This document shows positions 1 through 11,668 of a DNA stretch of 64,000 nucleotides, piece by piece. The translations under genes and the position numbers were made by a program. How positions within the stretch are numbered: the stretch's first letter is position 1; every line of letters starts with the position of its first letter. The notes beneath the pieces were generated by a model. The model made no database searches. It was not told where the DNA came from and saw only the letters and a list, made by a program, of their open reading frames with translations. The DNA lies in the NCBI GenBank assembly GCA_964019055.1, contig OZ025208.1, forward strand, positions 12,335,597-12,399,596, read 5' to 3'. The stretch is from Anthopleura xanthogrammica. Lineage: Eukaryota > Cnidaria > Anthozoa > Actiniaria > Actiniidae.

Positions 1-1470
1 AGAAATGTCAGCAATTTTGCCGTTGGCTGAAAAATAATGGAAGAAAAGATATCGTTGAAGCACTTAGAGATGAATTGCCTAGTGGAATGACAGGTGAGAG
101 CGGATGTAACGGATCTGGATGTTATATATCATACCTCTCTAAGATCGGCGTACTTGATCATGATTTGACCAAAAATCAAGGAATTCATCTTTTAATTACA
201 ATTAAAATCATGCCATTTTTCTTTTCTTTTTTTTCTTCCTTTAAATGTTTTACGTCGTCTTGATCCGCTTTCCGAATTTTTCCATCTGTTTTTTCTACTT
301 TAGGGCCTATTTCGGGAATAGTATACGTTCGAGAACATACTTCACCGAGTTTAGCCTTTTTCAGGTTACCTTAACGCCAGCTGAAAAAAAAATTACAAAG
401 AAACACCGATCATACTAAGTCTGCGTTGTTTCAAGGGAGTTAATCTTTTAAATAATAAACTAATTGAAATATATCCTCACAGGTCCACTTTTGGATGGAA
501 ATATCTTGGTCAAGGATCTGAACATAAAAACGAAATTGAAATTGTCTAGAGCTTTATCAGGTAAGATTACGGTGTGTGTGATGGTTAGAGCAGTTTTCGT
601 ATGACTTCGAAAAGTTCGGTGCCGCAAGTATACGTGCTTTGTCGCGACCTGATGTTTATGACGACCTGAATTTTGATTGGCTATTTTTTCTCGCGCATTG
701 TGATTGGTCTGGTAGTGCCGTGACCGTGTCTGCGCCGTGTCCGTGCCGTGTTTCGGGCATTTGATTGGATGGAGCGTAAATTCTAACGCAATGTAAATGG
801 TCTGGCGGCAGTGCCTTGCCGTATCACGACATGCGTTCGTGCAGCAAGCTTTTTACAGTCATACAAAAACTGCTGAAGAAATGTCTTCCATGAAACGTGG
901 ACCTCGACGTTTTAACTGTACGTTGCAATTGCAATTTGTAATTTCGTTGTGGTTAGCCGAAATTAACCAGTTGGTACTTCTTACTCTTTTGATTGGCTGT
1001 CATGGGTATCATCCATCCACCCACCCACCCATGCATCCATCCTTCTCCTGCCATTCCATCCAACATTTGATTCGCGCACCCATCACATTTCATCCACCCA
1101 TTTTAGTACATCCATCCATCCATCCATCCATCCATCCACCCATCCAACATACGCCGTCCATCCATCCATCCATACATACATCCCTTTTCATCCATCTAAT
1201 ATCTGAGGTGTCAATAATTTTTGTCAAAATTCCTCCAAATTTCCTTTATCAATGTAACTTTTTTGTTTGTTCGTTTCAGTAAGAGATGAATGGCAAATTT
1301 TTGCAGAAGAAATCGACGACATAACACAAATTGATATCCGATTTTATTCAGAGAGAACAAAAAACCCTGTTTTGGAAATATTGAACGATTACTGTGACAA
1401 CATGGAGATTGACACACTGTACAGACTTCTTGTTGAAAGTGGAGCAAATGCTTTCGCTGATTTCCTTTGA
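1..1470 (+). CDS. C-terminal part of a Death-domain protein (5' end outside window)
   Basis: Three exons join in phase: 1-93 (partial), 483-560 and 1280-1470, each with a GT donor and AG acceptor and all joins in phase 1. The first encodes a helical end ([16 protein letters not shown]) that resembles the last helix of a DED or CARD. The next two give a six-helix Death-domain pattern: [10 protein letters not shown] with the conserved Trp, then LEILNDY, then [17 protein letters not shown] and a TGA stop. Death domains recruit adaptors and caspases by homotypic contacts in the cytosol. The gene lies 3.7 kb upstream of gene A in the same orientation, and a decayed copy of its last two exons lies at 34086-34430, beside gene B, so it probably belongs to the same sensor family. 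The 5' domains cannot be seen; the first exon's fold assignment is weak. Confidence 0.7.
1004..1192. repeat. CATC(CA) microsatellite
   Basis: The tetranucleotide ATCC and its variants (catccatccacccacc) recur imperfectly through this stretch of the intron before the last Death-domain exon. The plus-strand ORF across it (797-1282) is a by-product of the repeat. Confidence 0.8.
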
Positions 1471-2700
1471 TAGTGCTATGACGGTGTACAAGGAGTTCGA
1501 AGATTATGAAGGCAAACTGAAAACCAAGCATTTGATATCAAGCTAATATATAGGCATGCAGAGGTTTTATTTATTGGCTGCTATCAAATAGGCATGAGGA
1601 GGGTGTCACCAAAGACAGACGGTTCTACAATCCAAGAGATTCTAAATCAGCTAGTTGGATATCTCAGTATAAATGTTTAACCCTAGATAGTGTGGTTGGC
1701 TTGGTTGGATTGGCTTGGTTGAGCTGTTGTGTTGTGCGGGAGATCGTGGGTACTTATCCTGACATACACTGACAAGGTGGTGTAAGGAGAAAGAGCTGCG
1801 TTGCTAAATCTATCTGCAATTGGAAACACTCTCGCGTCTTCTCAGATGGGGACGATAAACCGTCCTTGGTCCTTAGAAATCTCAGTGTTCTCTATTGAGC
1901 AAATCGTATCACGGTCTCACAACTATTCCCTAATAATTTTTTTTTAAAGTGAGGACTTTTGTATCTGCAAATGAATACATCCTCACGTCTTCTCGACCGT
2001 GGAGGAATGGAACGAAAACTAAAAACGGCTGCTAAGGAGACTATCTCAGATGACGATAAACTGTCGATGATCCTCAGAAATCTTTTTAACGCACTTTAAA
2101 AAAGTGTTCTGGAATGAGGAAATCGTATATTCATATGGATTGATTCCCCTTGCCAGTTAATTTAATTAATTAATTAATTCTAATTATAGCTAGGACAGTG
2201 ACATATAATTTATTTTATATGACGTTTTCCGATAGTTATTTCAATTTTCCATCGAATATTAATTTCAATAATATAAGTGCGATTTCATAGGTTTAGATTT
2301 CACTGATTTTCAATAGTTTCACTCTAATAATGTCTAAATAACGTCTAGTTGGTCAAGCATCTAAGCATCTAGTTAGTTAATATTCTATATATATATATAT
2401 ACTGTAGGTTTTTTATATTTTATTGTAATTTCATATTTGAGGGCCACAAGTTTATGAGTGTTTCACTTTTAAGTGTTACCGTCGCGAAATAAAGACCGCT
2501 TGACATCACATCACACATCACATCAAACTTTCATGATTACAGTTCTTTGATGACTATTGGTCGAAAATAGAAACTTTTGCATCGCTTATTTTGCTTTCAC
2601 TGATTGCGAATCAGAAAAAATTTAGACATGGAAACTCGTTTCCAAAAATCATGAGATTATCACCGGGAAAGTAAATTTCATTTAATGAATTAAATTCCAG
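1471..2700. other. Intergenic stretch with dispersed repeat pieces, no gene seen
   Basis: Follows the Death-domain stop. Two related segments occur at about 1835-1890 and 2045-2095 (both contain a 'cagatg..gacgataaac.gtc' core). The stretch ggaacgaaaactaaaaacggctgctaaggagac at about 2007-2040 recurs near 45952-45987 beside gene C. An AATAAA at 2488-2493 may be the poly(A) signal of the upstream gene or the tail of a SINE-like unit. Confidence 0.5.
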
Positions 2701-2967
2701 ATGCGTTCTGGCATCTTAGGAACATTTGGCGTATTCGTTGTTATATATCTTGACAAAAAATCGCTAGAAATTGTAATCCATGCCTTTATTACCAACAAGC
2801 TGGATTATTGCAACTCTTCTAATGGACTTCCAAAGTATCTCATCAAGCGTCTTCAAATTGTGCAGAATTCAAACGCAGCGGCACGTTTGATAAATGGTTC
2901 TCAAAAGTATGATCATATCACGCCAGTCTTACGGGACCTTCACTGGCTTCCAGTCGAAAGGCGTTAA
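2701..2967 (+). mobile_element. Non-LTR retrotransposon (LINE) fragment, end of reverse transcriptase ORF
   Basis: The 88-codon frame carries the pattern found after the catalytic RT motifs in CR1/Jockey-type LINEs: HAFITNKLDYCNS, LPKYLIKRLQIVQN, AARL and YDHITPVLRDLHWLPVERR. Only this C-terminal slice is present; the catalytic part is missing and a stop follows at once. It is a dead 5'- and 3'-truncated copy. A piece of the segment that normally follows lies at 63095-63205. Confidence 0.8.
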
Positions 2968-3064
2968 TAAGAGAGGAGTTGGAATTCCCTACCTCCTTTT
3001 CTTTCTTCTAGCATCATAATCTGTACTAGCAAATTGAAATTATTATGCTAGAACTGATCAAATT

Positions 3065-3330
3065 GATTTGAATAGAGCCTTGATCGAAGAAATGCCCACT
3101 GAAACCATGACATCCGAGACGTCCGCGTTGGACGTTCAAAATCAAAGGTATGGACATAACCGTTTGGCCTCTGTTGGCCGTTTTGTATCAAAATGCAAAT
3201 TAAAAGATTCGCCGGAAAATTGTACACTGGATCGAAGCAAGTTGATTCACACCGCTATGCCTGATCTTTTCTCTTAAATCGTTTATTACCTCAGATCAAA
3301 GAGCATCTACTTGCTCTATTCATTATAAAA
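3065..3330. repeat. Dispersed repeat, copy 1 (copy 2 at about 4290-4565)
   Basis: The block ending taaatcgtttattacctcag-atca (3276-3300) and the internal stretch around 3148-3205 recur in the same order and orientation at 4380-4560. Neither copy has a conserved reading frame, so the small ORF at 3068-3277 is not supported as a gene. Probably an unclassified transposon piece duplicated locally. Confidence 0.55.
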
Positions 3331-3724
3331 CAAACCAGGCATGGACCCGTCACGTGACATATTTTGAAAATTGTCAACATATAGTGTATAAAGTTCGTGG
3401 TATCTTTGTTAATTCATTTGAATTATATAGATTGATGTTTCTCTGGAATATTTAACATAGACTTTGCAAAAATTAAAGAAAATCCCATAAATAATTAATA
3501 AATAAGCCCCTCAATAATTTTGGATGTACTGTATATTGAACACTGAAAATTTTAGGTCTGTTACTAATACATAGGGCGTTTCAGAATGTAACACCCCCAA
3601 TACTTCTGATTTACATTCCAAACACTAAGCAAACTGATCGCCTGTGATCACGTGCATAATGTGACACCTATCACTCGGTAGCCACACAATTATTTAATGG
3701 CAAAAACAATCATTTATTTGACCG

Positions 3725-3840
3725 ATTAGTAGATTTATACTAAAACGATTAGACTTCTCGCCCCTATTGTCTACGAGTCAATAGCCCATTCGGCCTTCGG
3801 TCTCGACCTCCCAATCATCGAAGCTAAGACCGAAGGGTGT
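3725..3840. repeat. Inverted-repeat element fragment, same family as 62440-62542
   Basis: The sequence gattagacttctcgcccc...tctacgagtcaatagcccattcggccttcgg matches, with few changes, one arm of the inverted repeat at 62440-62542. Here only part of a palindrome is left. Confidence 0.55.
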
Positions 3841-4620
3841 TCTGGTTAAACAGTTACGGAGAGGCTTATATTATGCATATTGCAGTTTTGCAGCTCTTGA
3901 ACATTCCCAAAGTTTCCAAACAAAGCATTTTGTCACTCTTCATGCATGTGTCTGTATGCTTGCCGAAACACTCTAAAGCCGATCGACTACTCAGAATACC
4001 CATCTGTATTAAAGGAGTAGAAACGAGTTATTGTAAGGTGTCTGAGAATGGCTGAATATAATCATTCTTAGACACTGCCAAAACACAAAAGACAGTACAG
4101 AAAGTAAAGCTATATTTTGAATTATTATCTAATTATCTCATTGTAGTTTTTCAGACGAAAAAAGGAGGAAAATTCCCTCATTTAACCGAAGCAGGAGATG
4201 ATGTTACACACAAATTGAAATGATTCAACTAAGGCTGAGATGGCCGAAAGCTTGGTTCAAGAAATAAATCATTTCGCAGAAGACACATAGTCAAATATTA
4301 AAACTGAGTTGTTCGATCAAAATAATTCGAATGGAAGCAAGGAACAGAAGAAATCCCCAAAACCATTATATCCTCGAATGTTAAAAAGTGTAGACATAAC
4401 TGTTTGGCGTCTTTCGTTGTGCTAACCTATTTTGTACCAAAATACAAATTGTGCATTAGAAACCCGTAATTGCATCATCCATACCGTTAAACGTGGTCTT
4501 TCTTTAAATCGTTTATTACCTCAGATCAAGAAGCATCAGCTTATTTTATTTATCATAAAACCTATTGCAATTTTAATTTAAAAATATATATGTATATATA
4601 AAATATTTAATATTTATTTT

Positions 4621-4774
4621 ATAGTATAGTCTAGATTAAAGAAGAGACATGTTCTCTGTTACTCCGAGTTTCATGCTTGCGCACTCATCAGACAGACTTT
4701 AATCTGATGAGTGCGCAAGCATGAAACTCGGAGTAACAGAGAACATGTCTCTTCTTTAATCTAGACTATACTAT
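4621..4774. repeat. Perfect foldback: 72-bp arms, 10-bp loop
   Basis: Positions 4621-4692 and 4703-4774 are exact reverse complements by eye, with loop 4693-4702. There is no open reading frame and no obvious terminal transposase motif, so it is either a young foldback/MITE or an inverted duplication. It lies 0.4 kb upstream of gene A. Confidence 0.85.
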
Positions 4775-4884
4775 ATTTATGCTCTGCACTTCTGTGTATC
4801 GAGCACTGTTATGCAGCATAGACAAGACATACTGTGATGTAATATTTATTTTTATATTTAATGTTCAATCAAATCACGAACGCG

Positions 4885-5183
4885 TCAGCGGTCAAAATGT
4901 AGACGGAACTAGGTCATTCTTGACCACCTACAGTGGATGATGTAATGTTTCTTAATTAGAAATCAATACTTACGAAGATGAAGGTGGGGCTACTGCATGA
5001 AATTGATAAAAATGCGAAATCAAAAGTTTCAGGATAAATAGATCAGGACGCGTCTCGGCGACGCAAACTGAAATTGTTATTCATGTAAATGCGAGATGGC
5101 GCGCAAGGTTCAGTAATCGTAAGACTGAAAACATTACAGATACAAATTCTAAGATGTAAATGTGTGATTCAACTGTACAAAAA
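4885..5183 (+). promoter_or_regulatory. Upstream block conserved among genes A, B and C
   Basis: Segments agcggtcaaaatgtagacgg...gaccacc, gtggatgatgtaatgtttct and agaaatcaatacttac match the sequences upstream of genes B (33240-33460) and C (45330-45545). Coding sequence cannot explain the match, so this is a duplicated promoter/5'UTR region. In B and C the core holds a short inverted repeat, GGTCAT...ATGACC. No TATA box is evident. Confidence 0.5.
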
Positions 5184-6799
5184 ATGGCAGAAATTGTCGT
5201 CGTTCCTTCATCACTCAACTCGCTTTTAGGTCAGACTTCTAAGTTTGATCAAGCCGAAGCAGCGGATATCATAGATGAAGTGAAAAGACTATATCCAAAC
5301 AGAAAAGATTCCTTCGATCAAAATGACGTATGTAGAACCTTGCAACAACTCTATGTACTGGGAGCGATTGATGATGACGGAGATCAGAAATTATTGGAAA
5401 TCTTGGCTGGGAAAACGTCGAAGAACAGCGAAATTGTGAATTTGCTTAGTGACTACAAGGAAGGTTCTTCGTCACGCAAAGATGATTTTGTCGGTAGAGA
5501 TGTTGATGTGGATAACATTCTAAAACTTGTGACGAATCCTCGTGTACCTGGAGTAAACTTGTTCGGAGACTCAGGAGTGGGAAAGACGACTTTGGCAAAA
5601 GAATTAAGTTTCAAAACGTTTGAAAAGTTTTGATACTGTGTTTATTGATCTGAGAGAAATCAAATCTTTAGACACTCTATATTTTCATATTTTACAAGCA
5701 CTCCATCTCCCAGCCTGAGGCGACAACAAGAGAGAGCGGATCTATAAGCATCTAGAAAATTTAAGCAGAAAAACGGTTTTAATTCTGGACAGTATTGAGC
5801 AGGTTCTCTCAAACGAGAGTCGGGCTGAACAAGAAACAAGAGCAGATTTCTTGGAATTTCTAAAGGTCCTCATCAGCACTGAAGCAAGTAAAAAAGGACA
5901 CTTGAAGGTCATTCTTACCTCGACCACAAAATTGAATGGATCAGAGTTGAAACATACATTGTTCACAGAATACAATGTTAAACCATTCAGCGAGGATATC
6001 TCTAAAGATTTCATCAGTAAAAGAGTCAGAGGCAATGTTTCAGATTATCAGGAGGATGAAGCAATGCGTAAAATCGCTCACCTGTGTCGTAGTAATCCAT
6101 ATCTTCTTCAAGGAGCAGAACAGCTGACGAGGAAAAGTTTTGCTTCTCCTACAGATGTGCTGCGAAAAATAACTGCACAAACAGAAAAGGGAGTACCAGA
6201 ACGATTTGCTTCTATCAGTGCATTGTTTGATTCTCTACTAAACGATCACCTGAAACAAGTTGCTGTAAAGATTTCTTTGCTCCGTCGTCCTTTTTCTGTG
6301 TCCACTGCAATGAAAATTGCTGAAATCTTCTCAGATTATGATGCAGAGCTTGAGCTTGAAATGTTAGCAATACACAAAATCATCACAGCAGAAGACGTGG
6401 CGGAAAAGAAATCAAACGAATCGAAGAGGAAGTATGACATCCATGCACTGTTCAGGGACTTTGTCACTTTACATTTGTGCAAAGAAAATCCTGTCTACAA
6501 AGTACAGTTAAAACAAGGGGAGAAACAGTTCTTTAAACATTTTTCTGGGAAGTTAACATAGCTTGCAAATAACTTGGAAAGTGAATTTGTGAAAACTTAT
6601 TCCAAACTGGAGATCAACAGAGCAAACTTTGAGTTTGCTATTGACTTATCCGAGGAAAACAAAGAAACCTTAGACCTTCTGCTTCATACTGATGACCACA
6701 ACCAGTTTGCATTGATGGGAATTCTATTTGAAGTTTTAAAAGAAGTGACAGAAAGACGAGAACGTTTTGGAAAATGGGCTGTTGCAGCTGAAGAGCAAG
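5184..6799 (+). pseudogene. Gene A exon 1: NB-ARC NTPase domain, broken
   Basis: About 100 helical residues precede FVGRD, a P-loop GDSGVGKTT, a Walker B LILDSIEQ, a winged-helix region (SLLRRPFSVSTAMKI) and the DIHALFRDF motif that stands where plant and animal NB-ARC proteins have MHD. These are the switch elements of a STAND NTPase. The reading frame is broken by TTAA at 5604-5607, TGA at 5716 and TAG at 6559, while B and C are open at all three places. The donor CAAG/GTAAG at 6799 is kept. Confidence 0.8.
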
Positions 6800-7070
6800 G
6801 TAAGATTACGCTAAAATGACGTAGTTTACCTATCTGAGATATTGCCTTGATTTTCTCTCCTCTTTAGACTCCTACACCTCAATCGATCATTCGAAATTGA
6901 AATTGAACATGAATGTAAATCAGACTATAAATTTCCATGGCTGTTGTACGGAGTTTTGTTTCAATTTTACAGTAATAGAATTTGAGATTAACCTTTTAGA
7001 CCTTCAATTTTTTCACGTATCTTAAGCAGTTCAGTATTAAAAAAAAATCTATATTTAAATCCTTTAATAG

Positions 7071-8049
7071 GAAAATGGCTTGCTAGCGCCATGCTGCATT
7101 GCTGGGAATCAGTAAGTACATATGATTCAGAAGCAAGCAAGGCCAAGTTAGCACTTGATAAGGCAGAGAGTTCATTCAAGAAAGCCCAAGAATCTGGAGT
7201 CTCCTACAGTTATAAGCTACTAAGAGCTGCAGAGAGTCTGTATAAATTTGCACACGGACGACTTCATCTTCTGATTGGAGAAAAGGCAAACAACACAAGA
7301 AAAAAAGAAAAAAAACATCTCCAAAAAGGCATCCTTGATTTAGAAGAATCGTTAACCATCAACCGTGATATGTATGGAGATCACACCTTAACAGCACGGA
7401 ATTTGGCTCTTCTTGGAGATTGTCATTTGAGACTCCATGGTCCTGAGAAGGCTGCTCCATTTTACCAACAGGCCATGGATATGAAAATAAGACTTGTTGG
7501 AAGTGAAAATCATTGGGAAATTCCTACTTATTACAATCAAATGGCTCAAGTTTATGAAATGCTTGGTCGAGAAGAAGAAGAAAAGTGGTACAACCCCTTT
7601 TTTGGTTCGAAGAAAAAAGCAAGAAAAAAATATGGGAAAGCAGTTGAGTGGATGGAAAAAGCATTAGATTTCACGGCAAAAAGAGCTTGGAGTAAGCGAC
7701 ACAATTCACACTGCAATATTTCAAAGGAACCTTGCAAATATTCTTATCGGACTTGGAGAGTATGACCAGGCTCTTGAGTATGCCCAGAAATCCTTTGAAA
7801 TAAGAAATGCCAACCTTGGTAAACATCCAGAGACCGTGAAGATTTTGTACCTGATTGGGATCATTCATGAACACAAAGAAGACATTGAAGCAGCTCTACA
7901 GAGTTATGAAGAAGCTTTTGAAATGGAGGATGTGAGAATACAGTGATGTGAGAAAACTAGTGTGTGACAGACTTGAAGAAATGTGTAAGAAACTGAACAA
8001 GAGAGACAAACTGGGAGATTATGGACCAAGGATCCATTCGATAATAGAG
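7071..8049 (+). pseudogene. Gene A exon 2: TPR region, broken
   Basis: The acceptor at 7069-7070 and the first residues (GKWLASAMLHCWES) align with exon 2 of B, C and D. Kinesin-light-chain-like TPRs follow (DHTLTARNLALLGDCHLR; AAPFYQQAMDMKIRLVG). A 4-bp gain around 7670-7690 shifts the frame inside a TPR, and near 7925-7945 part of a helix is lost with another shift. The end of the exon is still recognisable up to the donor at 8050. Confidence 0.8.
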
Positions 8050-8128
8050 GTAAGATTTATTTTCAAAATTTCTTTTGACTCGTTTTTGAATATTTGTAAA
8101 TAGTCATATATATATATATATATATATA

Positions 8129-8329
8129 TGTAGGTAGGAGTAAAGACTTCGGAAGGCATATGTTGTTGTATATTAATTGGTTTTAATCCAAACGTTTCGC
8201 CTGTCACGGCTTCGTCAGTGAATGCTCTTTGAGCGTACAACGTAAAGTCAGCCGTGACAGGCGAAACGTTTGGATTAAAGCCAATTTACAACAATATATG
8301 CCTTCCGAAGTCTTTACTCCTACCTACAT
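8129..8329. mobile_element. Foldback/MITE-like element flanked by (TA)n
   Basis: The arms 8129-8212 and 8249-8329 are nearly exact reverse complements (gtaggtaggagtaaagactt...; cgtgacaggcgaaacgttt). (TA)n runs lie at 8105-8128 and about 8368-8390. The core TCCAAACGTTTCGCCTGTCACGGCTTCGTCAGTG is of a kind common in cnidarian repeats. It sits in the intron after the TPR exon of gene A and has no coding capacity. Confidence 0.8.
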
Positions 8330-9057
8330 TATACTCAAGGCATGGTACCAAACCACTTTACTTCACATATATATATATATATATATATACAGCGATTTGC
8401 AAAAAAATTGCAAAAATTAGATACATCAATATATCGATATATCGGGTGCATTAAGTGTTAATAATAAGCTTTTTTGAAAGAATATTATAATATAGTGCAG
8501 AATAATTGTTGCTTGGTATTTTGTTCAACTTTCCAGCGAGAAAAACAGCATTTTAGAAAGAATTAGAGAATATGTAAATTTGTATATATCGATTTATAAC
8601 CCAACGATGAATTTTCGCGCGCTGTCATTGGTTCAAATGAGTCACGTGCAGGACGGGTATCAGGTGATATCCCCGTACGAAGTGATATTCGTCCAGCGTT
8701 TGTAAAAACGTTACAAGTGAGAGTAAAATACAAAGACTGGTTGAGAAAACTACGCCAGGAAACACGAAAAAATTAACAAAATATACTGTAAATGTCTTCA
8801 ATGGTAAGCATCCATGTTTCGTGAATGAAGATTTTGGTTTCTTTTCGAAGTTGTCTTTATAAACTACTAAAAACCAACAAACAATTCGACAACAAATGTC
8901 AAACAATAGAATAATTCAACGTCAAACAGCTTTCATTTACCAAAATAATTGTTTTTATATCCAGCTTGGAGACGAGAGAGAATTATTTTTTGAAAACTCT
9001 GGAGATGATGAGTCGATGCAGTTTGCTGAATTCATTTCAGTGAAGTCGTTGGGTTAT

Positions 9058-9241
9058 AAATAAACCCCCTCTGGCTCACTGGAATATCGGCTGATAATGT
9101 CCTTGGATGAGAAATGGTCCTCAAAATATCACATTTGCCCTCGAAGCTTCGCTTCTCGGCCAAATGTTCTTTTTTCGGACCATTTCTCATCGTCGGACAT
9201 TATCAGCCGATATCCCAGCCGCCAGGAGGGGTTTATTTACT
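9058..9241. mobile_element. Foldback element with ~65-bp imperfect arms
   Basis: aaataaaccccctc..tggctcactgg-atatcggctgataatgtcc (9058-9125) is inverted at 9173-9241. No ORF. It lies in the same intron as the foldback at 8129-8329. Confidence 0.75.
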
Positions 9242-9498
9242 AAATATATACAGCGATATGCAGAAATTATGATCCTCTCCTGATATATATACAAGTATAT
9301 CAAAAGTGTATCAGAAATTATGGGATATCATCGCTGATATTTTTTCGAGTTGCCTATCACTAGGGCTTGCTGGAAAAAAAAATCAGATATCATTTTTCTT
9401 TTAGATGTAAATTGGTACAGTATCAATCAGTATGTTAAATTTCATGTTGACTAGTAATTTGTTTGAAAACCCTTTCTTTTTTTCGTTTCCTCTGCTAG

Positions 9499-9914
9499 AT
9501 AAGATCACCACAAGCGTCACCAACAGAGAGAGAGGAAGAGGATGATACCATCAGTGGTGAGTCTGTCACGGTTTCCCCTTCTAGTGTTGGTCATCAGAGA
9601 GAGGAAGAGGAAGATACCGTCAGTGTTGAGTCTGTCAGGGTGTCCACTTCTATTGTTGGTCATCAAAGAGAGGAATTGGATGATACCATCAGTGGTGAGT
9701 CTGTCAGGGTACCCCCTTCTAGTGTTGGTCATCAGAGAGAGGAAGAGGATGATACCATCAGTGGTGAGGCTGCCAAAGAGGATGTTGATCCTGCCCCTTC
9801 TAGTGCTGGTTATCAGAGAGAGGAAGAGGAGGATACCATTAGTGCTGAGTCTTGTTTAGGTCATCAAAGCATGGATGAGAATGTTGCATGCAGGGAAATT
9901 CTGATCAACTTATC
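9499..9914 (+). CDS. Gene A: exon with acidic 23-residue repeats
   Basis: Acceptor at 9497-9498, donor GTAAGT at 9915; opens in phase 0, closes in phase 2. The encoded segment repeats every 69 bp: EEEDDTISGESV, then a Pro/Ser stretch, then SSVGHQRE, about five times with an insertion before the last. It is acidic, low in hydrophobic residues and probably disordered. It takes the same place as the 32-residue array of gene B, between TPRs and the middle module, but is unrelated in sequence. The other two frames also stay open over part of it, which is an effect of the repeat. Confidence 0.65.
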
Positions 9915-10043
9915 GTAAGTAAAAAATGATGATAATGCTACTACTGATCATGATGATGAATATTTTTGCTCTGAGCATGGATTTATTAATATAGTTGCAA
10001 CTTTGTAATGGCTAATATCTAAAAAACACTCCTTTTTCAACAG

Positions 10044-11515
10044 CTGTGTGAAAAAATCGAAAACCATTCTACCATCACCAGGTAGATTGGATGGCCAAGA
10101 GCCTGTCTGCATTTCTTATACAATCTTCAAAAAGGTCGTTACCAGCAACAAACCCATGCAAATCAAATTGATGGGTAATAGATGCAACGAGGAAGCCCTA
10201 TCAGAATTTGAATTATCACGAGGTAAAACCTATTTGATCGAAGTTAATATTTTTTATTTCAAGTATACGTCCCGGCCATACTTTCGTATCAGTACCAGTA
10301 CGCTATTATATCAGCTAACCTTGTTGTTATTATTATTATTATTTATTTCCAAATTGCTTAACGTTTTGCTTACAAAATTCTTAGCTTACCGAGTCCAATC
10401 CTTGAACCTTGGGAAAACTAGAATGTATTCACTTTCACAATTGAAAGCGGATTAAATAAAAAAATAAAAATAAAAAATAAAAAAAATCAATTAATCATAA
10501 GAGTTCTCCTGATGATGTGAGCAGTTCCTAGGAGGGCAATCTTCTGCATTTCTGCGATAGGAATGTCTCCTTGTAGTTTATTGACATACTGTTCAAGTAT
10601 TATTATTATTATTATTATTGTTAAAGGTGGTTATACAAAGGTAGCACGTTCTAAAACAGAAGTTAGCGTGGAAAGAGAAGAGATATTGAAATTAGATGCA
10701 AGCATTTACAAAAAAGGGCAAAAAAGGATCTCAATTCTACAGCTGGAATGGTAATTAAGTGTTACCATCTAAAAACTAATACTCTCAATAACGACGTGAC
10801 TAACAAAATATTTTATTCACATTTACATACTTTTGTTGTAGGAAAATTAAAAATCAGTTAATATGGGAAGACGAGGTGTTGTTAGACAATCAAGGCCGCA
10901 ACCTATCTGATGAGAAGCTCCAACTTTGCCTCTCGTTGCATGATCAATCAGAGAATCTACTGTTTAAGAACACACATCCTATTGATATGACGGTATGAAT
11001 CTTCCAATAGTTTTCCCTTGCTATCATCCATAAAGTATGCAATAAATACTGCAGCACATGTACAAAGACATTCTAACTGCTTATATTAAATCTGCTGCGC
11101 GTCTCCGCATTTGGATATTATCTTTGATTTCTGTAGCATTCGAAATTGCACTTGATTGGACAATGGTATGATTCTTCGCAGTCTTGTCATTTGAAATAGA
11201 GTTACTAGCTTCTGTGTTAAGTATAGCAGGCAACCTCCATTAATAATTTGGATGCTCAACTAAGCACAGAAATTTAGATATATTTTTTGAAAAATTTGGC
11301 CAGTATTAATCCAAAAATGGGCCTTTATCTGGGAAAACAGAAAAAGGAAGAACCTTTGTGAGTAGTTATTAGAATAAGAAACAAATTATACGTAAATAAA
11401 AAGTCACAACGTCATATACATTTATAGGCATTTATTTCTCCACAGGTTCCGAATGAGTGGAAGGGACTGGGTTACGGTGGCAGATCCACAGATCCATCAT
11501 TACACTCAAGCAAAT
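10044..11515 (+). CDS. Gene A: unrecognised middle module (four exons)
   Basis: Exons 10044-10222, 10627-10750, 10842-10992 and 11446-11515 chain without a stop, and the last joins the HEPN exon in phase 1. About 175 residues, with alternating hydrophobic patterns suggestive of beta strands (PVCISYTIFKKVV; EEILKLDASI; KLQLCLSLHDQ). I do not recognise a family. It stands where genes B and C have ZU5-ZU5-UPA, but I see no HFS motif and no residue pattern that would justify that name. It may be a diverged UPA-like domain or something new. Confidence 0.55.
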
Positions 11516-11668
11516 GTAAGTGAATACAACATTAAAGGAGAACTCAGGACTCTTCTATCTTGAATTATATGTAAAAGAGATGTTTTTGACAAGAGTCGAT
11601 CCCAACAACCATTCTCTTTGTCATCACACTTGGAAGTCATTTATTTATGGAATTGTTTTTCTTCTTGC

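Noticed and set aside
797..1282. 161-codon ORF with His/Pro/Ser runs
   Set aside because: It is a translation of the ATCC microsatellite inside an intron.
3068..3277. 69-codon plus ORF as a gene
   Set aside because: The block is duplicated at about 4290-4565 without the frame being kept, so it behaves as a repeat.
5604..5607. TTAA insertion as a piggyBac footprint
   Set aside because: piggyBac normally restores its TTAA site precisely and the undisturbed paralogues have no TTAA there. A plain 4-bp insertion is as likely.
5184..8049. Leucine-rich repeats as in vertebrate NLRs
   Set aside because: No LxxLxLxxN periodicity was seen after any of the four NB-ARC domains; the repeats are TPR.
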